Source of the DNA: Planctomycetota bacterium
Lineage (GTDB): Bacteria > Planctomycetota > UBA1135 > GCA-002686595
DNA: 8,535 nucleotides
NCBI GenBank assembly: GCA_028823185.1
Contig: JAPKBY010000052.1
Coordinates: 1 to 8,535 of the forward strand
Direction of reading: 5' to 3'
The notes under the pieces are model-generated. The model was not told where the DNA came from. It saw only the letters and a list, made by a program, of their open reading frames with translations, and ran no database searches. The position numbers and the translations under genes are program-made. This document shows positions 1 to 6,732 of this stretch, one piece after another. Each line of letters begins with the position of its first letter. Position 1 is the first letter of the stretch.

Positions 1-1575
1 CCAAAGATCATGATCCTCGGCGGCGGCCCCAATCGCATCGGCCAAGGGATCGAGTTCGACTACTGCTGTGTGCACGCTGCCATGGCCATGCAAGAGATCG
101 GGCGCGAGGCCGTGATGGTCAACTCCAACCCCGAGACCGTCTCGACCGACTACGACACCTCAGACCACCTCTTCTTCGAACCTCTGACGCACGAAGATGT
201 CGTCCACATCATCCGCGCTGTAAAGCCTGAAGGGGTCATCGTCCAGTTTGGTGGGCAGACGCCTCTCAACCTCGCCGAAGGCTTAGAGGCGGTCGGCGCT
301 CCCCTCATCGGAACCTCGGTCGACTCCATCGACCTCGCAGAAGACCGAGAGCGCTTCGCTGAATTCTGCGACCAACAAGGTCTCAATCAGCCGCCCAATG
401 GAATCGCGACTGATCCAGAGGGCGCGCTCAAAGTTGCCCAGCGCCTAGGCTACCCCGTCCTCGTCAGGCCCTCTTATGTGCTCGGCGGTCGAGCGATGGA
501 GATCGTCTATACAGACGAAGACCTAGAGCACTATATGAAGACGGCTGTCAAAGCCTCGCCTGACCGGCCCGTACTCGTAGATGAGTTCCTAGAGGCCGCC
601 ATCGATGTCGACGTCGACGTGATCTGTGACGGAGAGACCGTCGTCATCGGGGCGATCATGGAGCACATCGAGGAAGCCGGTATTCACTCCGGTGATTCGA
701 CCTGCGTCCTCCCCCCACACACGCTCTCGCGAGACATGATCGATGAGATCACACGAGCCACCAAGTCCGCCGCCCTCGCCCTCGGCGTCGTCGGTTTGAT
801 GAACGTGCAGTTCGCTGTGAAGAACGACCTCCTCTACGTCATCGAGATCAACCCGCGCGCATCAAGGACGGTGCCCTTCGTCTCCAAGGCGATCGGCGTA
901 CCCCTCGCCAAGCTCGCCGCGAAGGTGATGGCCGGAATGACTCTCAAGGAGCTCGGCTTCACCCGCCAAGTCACACCGGAGTACTTCTCCGTGAAGGTCC
1001 CCGTCTTCCCCTTCAACCGCTTCCCAGGCGTAGACATCTTGCTCTCTCCGGAGATGCGCTCCACTGGAGAGGTGATGGGCATCGACAAAGACCTCGGGGT
1101 CGCCTTTGAGAAGGCTTACCTCGCCGCTGGCCTAAAGCTCCCCAAAACTGGCCGCGTCTTCGTCTCCGTAAAGAACACCGACAAGCGCTCTATCGTCGCT
1201 GATGCGCGAGAGCTCGCGAGCATGGGATACACACTGGTCGCTACAGACGGGACCTGGCGCACGCTCAAGACCGCGGGGATCGAGGTAGAGCGGGTCAACA
1301 AGGTCCACGAGGGCAGACCCCACGTCGTCGACCAGATCAAGAACCGCGAGATCGACCTGATCCTGAACACGCCCTATGGCAAGCAGCAGCGCGTAGATGA
1401 CTCAGAGATCCGCGCCGCCGCGGTGGGCGCTGGCGTCCCTTGCGTCACGACACGCGCCGGAATCTCCGCCGTGGTCCACGCCCTCGTCTCGATGCAGCAG
1501 GGTGACTTCCAAGTGAAGAGCCTCCAAGAGCATCACCTCCTCTTAGAGCCTGCTGAGGCTCCCGTGACAGCTTAA
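1..1575 (+). CDS. carB: Carbamoyl-phosphate synthase large subunit, C-terminal half (5' partial)
   Basis: This is the large subunit of carbamoyl-phosphate synthase, which makes carbamoyl phosphate from bicarbonate, ammonia (tunnelled from CarA glutamine hydrolysis) and two ATP, for pyrimidine and arginine synthesis in the cytoplasm. The reading frame is open from base 1, so the gene enters from the left; about 524 residues remain of a family norm near 1,070. The fragment starts at the second carbamoyl-phosphate half, with the glycine-rich GGGPNRIGQGIEFDY motif and NPETVSTDYDTSD. It continues through the second ATP-grasp domain (RPSYVLGGRAMEIVY, HSGDSTCVLPP, EINPRASRTVPFVSKA) and ends in the MGS-like allosteric domain (VNKVHEGRP, ILNTPYG). 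Compared with E. coli CarB as I remember it, the allosteric-site Lys and Thr residues are largely kept, but the Thr after the NT pair of INTTSG is Pro here. The end at a TAA codon looks natural. It faces a convergent gene 7 bp away and is probably unrelated to it. Confidence 0.97.
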   Translation, partial: PKIMILGGGPNRIGQGIEFDYCCVHAAMAMQEIGREAVMVNSNPETVSTDYDTSDHLFFEPLTHEDVVHIIRAVKPEGVIVQFGGQTPLNLAEGLEAVGAPLIGTSVDSIDLAEDRERFAEFCDQQGLNQPPNGIATDPEGALKVAQRLGYPVLVRPSYVLGGRAMEIVYTDEDLEHYMKTAVKASPDRPVLVDEFLEAAIDVDVDVICDGETVVIGAIMEHIEEAGIHSGDSTCVLPPHTLSRDMIDEITRATKSAALALGVVGLMNVQFAVKNDLLYVIEINPRASRTVPFVSKAIGVPLAKLAAKVMAGMTLKELGFTRQVTPEYFSVKVPVFPFNRFPGVDILLSPEMRSTGEVMGIDKDLGVAFEKAYLAAGLKLPKTGRVFVSVKNTDKRSIVADARELASMGYTLVATDGTWRTLKTAGIEVERVNKVHEGRPHVVDQIKNREIDLILNTPYGKQQRVDDSEIRAAAVGAGVPCVTTRAGISAVVHALVSMQQGDFQVKSLQEHHLLLEPAEAPVTA

Positions 1576-1582
1576 AAGCGCG

Positions 1583-2140
1583 CTATGCGTCGTTCGACTT
1601 CTGCCTAGAGGTGCAGGTCGCCTTCAGAGTCCACGAGTTCGGAGGGACCTGGTGATCCTCAACCTTCCTAGGCTTCGTCGCGACGCGAATCTCCAAGCTC
1701 GTGACCCGCATCTGCTCGCTGCCCTTCTCTAGCTCGTAGAGGAACATCGCGATGCGCTCGCGCGGAAAGGAGGTGCCTGACTCTTGGGTAGCGATCCTGA
1801 AGGTGTGGTCTTCGATCCCGTTGCCTATCGGGGTCTTGTTGGGCGTGATCGAGATCTGTCCGATCTCCGCTCCTCGAGTGTCGGCGCAAAATCTGATGTA
1901 AGAGATAGGGCTCTCTTGCCGGAGGAACTCATCCCCCTCTTTGTCTCGATAGAGCTTCGTGTGAGCTTTGGAGAACTGCTGAATCTGGTTGCTCACCTTC
2001 GGCGCCTGAGTCTCTAGTGCGAGCTTCAAATCCGCGAGCTCAGTCCGCTTTCCGAGTCCGATGTAGAGCAGCGCCAAGGAACCCATGAACGCGAGCAAGA
2101 TGAAGATCCGCTCCAAGGTCATGTCTTTGAAGTAACTCAT
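1583..2140 (-). CDS. PilO/GspM-like inner-membrane alignment protein
   Basis: This is probably the PilO (type IV pilus) or GspM (type II secretion) equivalent, a bitopic inner-membrane protein whose periplasmic domain pairs with PilN/GspL to align the machine. The 185-residue protein has a short cytoplasmic N-terminus, one transmembrane helix at about residues 11-30 and a helical, probably coiled-coil stretch at about 33-65. A C-terminal region (about 110-178) alternates short strands with an amphipathic helix (around RERIAMFLYELEKG), as in the ferredoxin-like domain of PilO. Sequence identity to known PilO is weak, so the call rests on architecture, length and position directly after a PilM-PilN fusion. 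Its ATG overlaps the upstream stop as ATGA. A doubled Shine-Dalgarno (AGGAGGAGG, 2145-2153 read on the minus strand) precedes it, so strong re-initiation is expected. It is the last gene of the operon and converges on carB. It could belong to either a pilus or a secretion system. Confidence 0.66.
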   Translation of the reverse strand: MSYFKDMTLERIFILLAFMGSLALLYIGLGKRTELADLKLALETQAPKVSNQIQQFSKAHTKLYRDKEGDEFLRQESPISYIRFCADTRGAEIGQISITPNKTPIGNGIEDHTFRIATQESGTSFPRERIAMFLYELEKGSEQMRVTSLEIRVATKPRKVEDHQVPPNSWTLKATCTSRQKSNDA

Positions 2141-3867
2141 ATTGCCTCCTCCTCTGTCTTAGCTACATCTAGGGCGATCTTGAGATTCTTTATGCTGATC
2201 CCTTCCCCTGTCTCCAGCGGATCGGTCTTCGCTGGGGTGAACTCTATGAGCCACGGCTTCGCCTCTATGTCTGCTCGGAAGTTCTCGAAGTGTCGAGTGG
2301 CAGCGAGGGTGTCATCAGCGAAAAAGGTCAAACCCAAGCTCACGATAACGCGATCAGGGCGACTGTTAGAACCCTTCGTAAAATCTGCCTTCACTGACCT
2401 GATAGAGGGTCGCGCACCGTCTTCTTTTGTCGCCTCGAGGACGTCCAAGACATAGGTCAACCCTTTGAGAGCCGACTGAGGCTGAGTGATGTCACCGCCT
2501 TGCCCGAGATCACGTTTTAAGCCGTCGATCTCCATCTGCAGCTTGCCACGGATATAGGTCAACTGCTGGAACCTGTTCCGCTCTTCATCGTCTCGATAAA
2601 CCCGCGGCTCGCTCTGTCCTGTGGTGCGCTCTATGTATTTAGTAATCACCGGAGGTGCGTATTCGAGGTTCCCTCGCACCCCGTTCTTCGGGTCGCCGTT
2701 CATGAACGCGACCGCCGACTCGCGCCAAAGCAAGAGCCCGTCGTTGACCTGCTTCCAGTCCTTGTTCATCCGAATGTTCCAAACTCCAAGGAGCGTGACG
2801 AGCAAGAGACCGGCTACAGCCAGCGGGAGCTCTAGTCGCTCAAGAGTTCCTGTGAAGCGCAGCTCTTCGCGGCGCAGGCTGGACTCCACCAATCCGCCAC
2901 CAAGCTGGGCGACCGCCGCGCCATAAGCTGCGGCACATCGGCTCGCCGAGGAGGCCGTGTCAGGGAGACCGGATAATTCCTCTACAGGCGTGTCGAGGAT
3001 GTCTTCCCCGATCAGTCCAGGCATGTCGTGGCCTGCGACCAACACCTTCTGAAGAGGTTGAATGGTGCGTGCTCCAGAGATTGATCGTGCGAGCTCTCGC
3101 TTCAAACGAGTGAGGACCTGCAGTCGCATCTCCTCCACATCACGGGGGTCGCCTGAGCCCTGCTCTTCGACGTCCTCTTCTGACTCTGAAGTGGGATCAT
3201 CCTCATCAAGCTCATCGCCCTGTTCTGCCGGTGCTATTTGAGCAGGAAGGTGTGTCATCGCTCCTTGCTTGATCGAACGGAGCTCTCGCAGCTCACCGCC
3301 ATCAATGATGGCGATGGACGAGCTCTCCTCTCCGATGAAGACGACGAGCTGAGCGCTCTCGGGATCAAAGGCTCCCGCGGCGCTGGCAGCGTTCACGATC
3401 GCGCTCGTGTCCACGTCTACCTCAAGCGGTTCAACGTTTCCCTTCTCACAGACGGAGATGACGCTCTCGAGGTCTTTCTTCTTCACGATCGTCGTGAGCA
3501 GAGTGCATGAGTCCTTTGAAGAGGAGAGACGCACCCAGTCGACGACGACCTCTTCGATGTTGAATTGGGGGAGCTCGCTCTCGACCTCGAACTTGACGAC
3601 CTTCTCGATCTTGTCGTCATCATTCACCGGGAGGCCGACCTTTCTGAAAGCGGCCAAGCCACCCTCGATGACAACTCGCAAGTTATCGCTCGGGATATCG
3701 TGACGCTTAGCTAAGTCCATTAAGACCTCGCTCGCGCCCTCGGGGTCAGCCTTGAGCTCCAAGGCACCCGCCTCCGAAGCCACGACCTTATGACGCTTGG
3801 CGCTGCCATCAAGCAGCACCATCTCGTAGCCCCTGGGGCCTATTCTCAATCCACACGCTCTTGCCAT
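2137..3867 (-). CDS. PilM-PilN fusion (GspL-like) pilus/secretion assembly protein
   Basis: This 576-residue protein combines a cytoplasmic actin-like PilM domain with a membrane-anchored PilN domain, the arrangement of GspL in type II secretion. Residues about 5-325 look like PilM: an N-terminal strand pair (GLRIGPRGYEMVLLDGS), the family-typical stretch around residues 86-113 (KVVKFEVESELPQFN, then EEVVVDWVRL), and a C-terminal AAAYGAAVAQL helix as in PilM/FtsA-type folds. The first phosphate-binding loop lacks the usual DIGSSS pattern, so nucleotide binding is uncertain. A highly acidic segment (about 217-246, mostly Asp/Glu/Ser) interrupts the domain. One transmembrane helix lies at about 347-364 (LPLAVAGLLLVTLLGVWNI). 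It is followed by a periplasmic helical region (about 370-455) and a PilN-like alpha/beta domain to the end. The ATG abuts the upstream TGA and has a GAGGG Shine-Dalgarno; the stop overlaps the next start. It presumably recruits the motor side and binds the PilO-like neighbour. Confidence 0.75.
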   Translation of the reverse strand: MARACGLRIGPRGYEMVLLDGSAKRHKVVASEAGALELKADPEGASEVLMDLAKRHDIPSDNLRVVIEGGLAAFRKVGLPVNDDDKIEKVVKFEVESELPQFNIEEVVVDWVRLSSSKDSCTLLTTIVKKKDLESVISVCEKGNVEPLEVDVDTSAIVNAASAAGAFDPESAQLVVFIGEESSSIAIIDGGELRELRSIKQGAMTHLPAQIAPAEQGDELDEDDPTSESEEDVEEQGSGDPRDVEEMRLQVLTRLKRELARSISGARTIQPLQKVLVAGHDMPGLIGEDILDTPVEELSGLPDTASSASRCAAAYGAAVAQLGGGLVESSLRREELRFTGTLERLELPLAVAGLLLVTLLGVWNIRMNKDWKQVNDGLLLWRESAVAFMNGDPKNGVRGNLEYAPPVITKYIERTTGQSEPRVYRDDEERNRFQQLTYIRGKLQMEIDGLKRDLGQGGDITQPQSALKGLTYVLDVLEATKEDGARPSIRSVKADFTKGSNSRPDRVIVSLGLTFFADDTLAATRHFENFRADIEAKPWLIEFTPAKTDPLETGEGISIKNLKIALDVAKTEEEAI

Positions 3868-4266
3868 TCAGCCCTCTTGGTTCATCGTCAGTACGACGAG
3901 ATTCTGCTCTGCGAAGCGATCAAATTCACCCCGCGAGTTCAAAGGAATCACGCTCTCGCGAATGACGCCCCAATATCGCTTGCCGAGATCACGGAGCTCC
4001 GGCTCCATAGTCTTCATTGAGCGAGCGTTTTGATGGTCCTGCACGCGCACCAGATCTTGTTCATAGTTCGCTAAAACGACCCCCAAGAGGTCTGATCGCT
4101 CAGCGCTCAGCTCGAATTGCTCCACGAGTCTGTCTTGATAGCCAGCGAACTCGCCCTGCGAGCCCGGCTCCTCTGCTTGCACGGCAGAGAAGAGCAATCC
4201 GGTCGCGAGACCGGTGAGAAAAGACGTTCCGGCGAGCACTGTGATCCACGTTCGGGGCCCGTTCAC
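3868..4266 (-). CDS. Small single-pass membrane or exported protein, function unknown
   Basis: I do not recognise this 132-residue protein. It has a hydrophobic N-terminal segment at about residues 7-30 (TWITVLAGTSFLTGLATGLL) ending in AVQAEE, which could be either a signal anchor or a cleaved signal peptide (AVQA|E). The remaining 100 residues are charged and predicted helical (FELSAERSDLLGVVLANYEQ, then RVQDHQNARSMKTMEPELRD and a KRYWGVIRES helix). A helical periplasmic protein placed just after an anti-sigma factor recalls CpxP/Spy/ZraP-type sensors or accessory proteins. This is an analogy of layout only, since I do not see their LTxxQ motifs. The start is GTG, overlapping the anti-sigma stop as GTGA, with AGAGG upstream. 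The stop abuts the ATG of the PilM-PilN gene. This tight coupling on both sides says it works with the anti-sigma factor, the pilus complex or both. Confidence 0.8.
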   Translation of the reverse strand: MNGPRTWITVLAGTSFLTGLATGLLFSAVQAEEPGSQGEFAGYQDRLVEQFELSAERSDLLGVVLANYEQDLVRVQDHQNARSMKTMEPELRDLGKRYWGVIRESVIPLNSRGEFDRFAEQNLVVLTMNQEG

Positions 4267-4757
4267 CGGCTCCGAACCTCTGAGAGCGCGCTCTCTTCAC
4301 GGTCTAGGCGCTCAAGGCGCTCGAGAGCAGCCTCCAAGGTCATCGTGGCTGCGTCATCTGCGCGAAGCTCTCCACCCGTGGGGATCTCAACTGAGCGCAG
4401 AGCGCCAGAGATCACCAAGAGGAGCAGCGCCGCTGCTGCGGTCATCCGCAAGACAAAGGGCAACACTGGCGCGAGGACTCGATCGTCTTCGGCTGCTTGG
4501 AAGGGCGCCTCTCCGAGGTCTCCTTGGAAAGCGCGGCGTGCGACGCGTGAAGCAAAGCCTGCTGGGACCTCAACCGGAGGCGTGGTCTGGAACCACTGAC
4601 GCTGAGCCTTATGGCTTTGCGTCGCGGTGCGGCACTCTGCGCACTCCATCAAGTGTTGGCGCAAGGGGCTCGCGCGATCCGCAGTGAGCTCGTCATCTAG
4701 ATAGGCAGAGACGAGCGGTCTTGCATCCGCACAGGTGAACTTGGTCGGGTCAATCAT
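4263..4757 (-). CDS. Zinc-finger (ZAS) transmembrane anti-sigma factor
   Basis: This is a probable anti-sigma factor that holds the adjacent ECF sigma factor at the inner membrane until an envelope signal releases it. The 164-residue protein has an N-terminal zinc-binding anti-sigma domain with Cys9, then His35-x3-Cys39-x2-Cys42 (HLMECAEC), the complete HxxxCxxC signature. A linker follows, then one transmembrane helix at about 101-120 (FVLRMTAAAALLLLVISGAL). A short extracytoplasmic tail ends in a charged, leucine-repeat helix (LEAALERLERLDREES). The tail is only about 40 residues, so signal sensing probably depends on a partner, possibly the next gene product. It starts 40 bp after the sigma stop with its own AGGA Shine-Dalgarno 8 nt before the ATG. 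The gap holds a small palindrome (GGCGTTACGCC, 4773-4783). Its TGA overlaps the next GTG. Confidence 0.9.
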   Translation of the reverse strand: MIDPTKFTCADARPLVSAYLDDELTADRASPLRQHLMECAECRTATQSHKAQRQWFQTTPPVEVPAGFASRVARRAFQGDLGEAPFQAAEDDRVLAPVLPFVLRMTAAAALLLLVISGALRSVEIPTGGELRADDAATMTLEAALERLERLDREESALSEVRSR

Positions 4758-4797
4758 GATGAATATCCTAAGGGCGTTACGCCGGGAGCTGTGCGGA

Positions 4798-5430
4798 TCA
4801 CTCTCCGCCTCCAGGACTGAACTCAGGGTGATCTTTCAAGAGGCGCTCACGAAAGCGTGCACGCGCGCGGAAGAGGCGTGATTCAACGGTCCCTATTGAG
4901 ATGCCGAGCATGTCAGCGATCTCTTGGTAAGAGCGCTCTTCAAACTCTCGCATGACGAGGACCGTTCTAAAGATGTCGGGAAGCTCGGCGAGGACCTTGC
5001 GGGTCACCTCTGCGATCTCCTCACGCTCCATGTCTGCCTCAGGACCGAAGCCATCGATGGGCTCCGATTGAACGAGGATCTCCGGGTCTTCTACGGCTTG
5101 AATCGGAGAGCGTCCGCGTCGCTTTAGGAAGTCCAAGATCGTGTTCGTCGCGATCCGGTAGATCCAGGTGTAGAAGCTTGATTGATGGTGAAATGAATCG
5201 AGGCGTCGGAAGGCCTTAAGAAAGGACTCCTGCACCAAGTCTTCGATCTCGACCGGGTTACGCGTGTAGTGACGCGCGAGGCTGAAGAGCCGATCGGAGT
5301 AGCGCTCCACCAAGAGCTGGAAGGAGAGCTGGTTGCCGGCGAGGACCTCCTCAACGAGGCGCGCGTCCTCACGCGCACGATCGCCCTGTGAGGGCTGATC
5401 ATCTTTGCGATCGCTGAAGTGACTAGTCAT
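4798..5430 (-). CDS. ECF-family RNA polymerase sigma factor
   Basis: This is a group 4 (ECF) sigma factor directing RNA polymerase to a specific promoter set, probably envelope-related. From the chosen start it has 210 residues. A sigma2 domain lies at about 38-105, with the core-binding helix around DRLFSLARHYTRN and IEDLVQESFLKAF and the -10 reading segment FYTWIYRIATNTILDFLKRR. Sigma4 lies at about 145-197, with the helix-turn-helix RSYQEIADMLGISIGTVESR followed by LFRARARFRERL. There is no sigma3 domain. An ATG 15 bp further upstream (5445) is possible, but the ATG at 5430 has GGGAG 8 nt before it, whereas 5445 has no clear Shine-Dalgarno. The sigma gene sits 45 bp after ribBA and directly before its anti-sigma partner. 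The resemblance is to the RpoE/SigW class; the exact ECF group cannot be set by eye. Confidence 0.94.
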   Translation of the reverse strand: MTSHFSDRKDDQPSQGDRAREDARLVEEVLAGNQLSFQLLVERYSDRLFSLARHYTRNPVEIEDLVQESFLKAFRRLDSFHHQSSFYTWIYRIATNTILDFLKRRGRSPIQAVEDPEILVQSEPIDGFGPEADMEREEIAEVTRKVLAELPDIFRTVLVMREFEERSYQEIADMLGISIGTVESRLFRARARFRERLLKDHPEFSPGGGE

Positions 5431-5438
5431 TACGAGGG

Positions 5439-5443
5439 CTCCC
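5439..5443 (-). promoter_or_regulatory. Ribosome binding site deciding the sigma-factor start
   Basis: On the minus strand GGGAG lies 8 nt before the ATG at 5430, while the in-frame ATG at 5445 overlaps this site and has only a weak TGGG before it. This favours the 210-residue form of the sigma factor. Confidence 0.6.
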
Positions 5444-5455
5444 ATGACAAGCCCA

Positions 5456-5482
5456 TTGACGCCACCGATCGGGGTCTATTCC
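5456..5482 (-). promoter_or_regulatory. Candidate ECF-type autoregulatory promoter
   Basis: Read on the minus strand, GGAAT (5482-5478) and GTCAA (5460-5456) are separated by 17 nt. This resembles the -35 GGAAC and -10 GTC/TCnAA elements recognised by RpoE-like sigma factors. It would start transcripts near 5449, just ahead of the GGGAG ribosome site and the ATG at 5430. The -35 element overlaps the ribBA stop codon region. Single matches to such short motifs are common by chance, so this is a proposal only. Confidence 0.28.
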
Positions 5483-6732
5483 CCGTCGCTTGGCGATCCT
5501 CCGAGGCCCTCAAAGGCGTGTCCCAGCTTATCGCGCTTTGTTCGCAAGTACTTGAGGTTCTTGGGGTTGGGAACGGTCATTAGAGGGAGTTGTTCCTTCA
5601 CCTCTAGGCCATAGCCCGCTAAACCGGCGATCTTCTTGGGGTTATTTGTCAGGAGCTTCATCGCTCTGACACCCAGGAAATGCAGTATTTGGGCCCCGAT
5701 GCCGTATTCGCGTAGATCGGGAGCAAAACCCAACGCCTTATTGGCCTCCACGGTGTCTAAGCCGCCATCCTGGAGGCTATAGGCACGGAGTTTGTTCGCA
5801 AGCCCGATTCCTCGCCCCTCCTGTCGCATATAGAGCAAGCAGGCGACGTCCTCCTTACCGAGCATCTCTAGCGCCAGATCAAGCTGCGAACCACAGTCGC
5901 AGCGCATGGAGTGAAAGACATCCCCCGTCAAGCACTCGGAGTGCACTCGGACATGGACGTCGTCGTCTTTTGCGAGCGCGGGGCCGTCGGGCCCAGGCTC
6001 CATCAGACCGCGCGTGAGAGCGATGTGCTCCTGCCCATCTATCTTCGAGAGAAAGAGGTGCGCCTGAAAGGAGCCAAAGGGCGTCGGCATCGGAATGTTC
6101 AGCTCTAAGGGCTCGATGAGGCGCTCATGCTGCCTGCGATATGCGATGAGATCCTCGATCGTGCAGATCTTCATCTCATGCTTCTCGGCGAAGATCTCCA
6201 AGTCCGGCATCCGCGCCATGCTGCCGTCATCGTTCATGATCTCACAAATGACGCCAGCGTTACGGCCGCCGCAGAGGCGCGCGAGGTCGACGGTGCCCTC
6301 TGTCTGGCCGCCACGAACGAGGACGCCGCCCTCTTTCGCACGCAATGGAAAGATATGTCCGGGTCGCGCGAGGTCTTCGGGGACCGCGTTGCTGCGCACA
6401 GCTGTCAGGATGGTGTGAGCTCGATCTGCAGCGCTGATGCCGGTCGTAACTCCTTGGCTCGCCTCGATGGAGACCGTAAAGCCTGTCCCCATGCTGCTCG
6501 TGTTCACCTTCGTCTGAGGTTCTAGCTCGAGCTGATCGCACATCGCGCCATCCATCGGCATACACACAAGGCCGCGCCCCTCACGCACCATGAAGTTGAT
6601 CGCTTCGGGTGTGACGTGCTCTGCGAGCATGGTGAGATCACCTTCGTTTTCACGGCCAGGGTCATCCACGAGGATGATCATCTTCCCGTTACGGAGGTCT
6701 TCGACGACTGATTCAATGCTGCTTGTGGCCAT
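5476..6732 (-). CDS. ribBA: Bifunctional DHBP synthase / GTP cyclohydrolase II (RibBA)
   Basis: This cytoplasmic enzyme supplies both entry branches of riboflavin synthesis: 3,4-dihydroxy-2-butanone 4-phosphate from ribulose 5-phosphate, and the GTP cyclohydrolase II product. From the chosen start it has 418 residues, close to other RibBA proteins. The RibB domain (1-200) has GRENEGD (26-32), GTGFTVSIEASQGVTTGISA, RPGHIFPL and CEIMNDDGSMAR. The usual RxGHTEA motif reads RGGQTEG, so the second-metal His is Gln143. The RibA domain (about 208-410) keeps zinc ligands Cys267, Cys278 and Cys280 (SECLTGDVFHSMRCDCGSQ), RQEGRGIGL, Asp339 and Arg341 in GFAPDLREYGIGAQIL, and TNNPKK. The frame stays open upstream to a GTG at 6798, but those 22 residues look unlike the family. 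ATG 6732 gives the normal N-terminus (MATSSIESVVEDLRNG), though its Shine-Dalgarno is poor. It is expressed from a long structured leader. Confidence 0.95.
   Translation of the reverse strand: MATSSIESVVEDLRNGKMIILVDDPGRENEGDLTMLAEHVTPEAINFMVREGRGLVCMPMDGAMCDQLELEPQTKVNTSSMGTGFTVSIEASQGVTTGISAADRAHTILTAVRSNAVPEDLARPGHIFPLRAKEGGVLVRGGQTEGTVDLARLCGGRNAGVICEIMNDDGSMARMPDLEIFAEKHEMKICTIEDLIAYRRQHERLIEPLELNIPMPTPFGSFQAHLFLSKIDGQEHIALTRGLMEPGPDGPALAKDDDVHVRVHSECLTGDVFHSMRCDCGSQLDLALEMLGKEDVACLLYMRQEGRGIGLANKLRAYSLQDGGLDTVEANKALGFAPDLREYGIGAQILHFLGVRAMKLLTNNPKKIAGLAGYGLEVKEQLPLMTVPNPKNLKYLRTKRDKLGHAFEGLGGSPSDGE

Noticed and set aside
4117..4687. Two overlapping plus-strand open frames of about 160 residues
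   Set aside because: They lie antisense to the anti-sigma and small membrane-protein genes, are rich in Arg/Ser as expected of shadow frames in GC-rich DNA, and lack domain signals.
5431..5445. ATG at 5445 as the sigma-factor start
   Set aside because: The better ribosome site (GGGAG) overlaps this ATG and serves the one at 5430; the first five residues carry no conserved sequence. Not excluded.
5470..5485. Hairpin at the ribBA stop codon as an intrinsic terminator
   Set aside because: No T run follows on the minus strand, and the sigma gene begins 45 bp later, so true termination is not supported.
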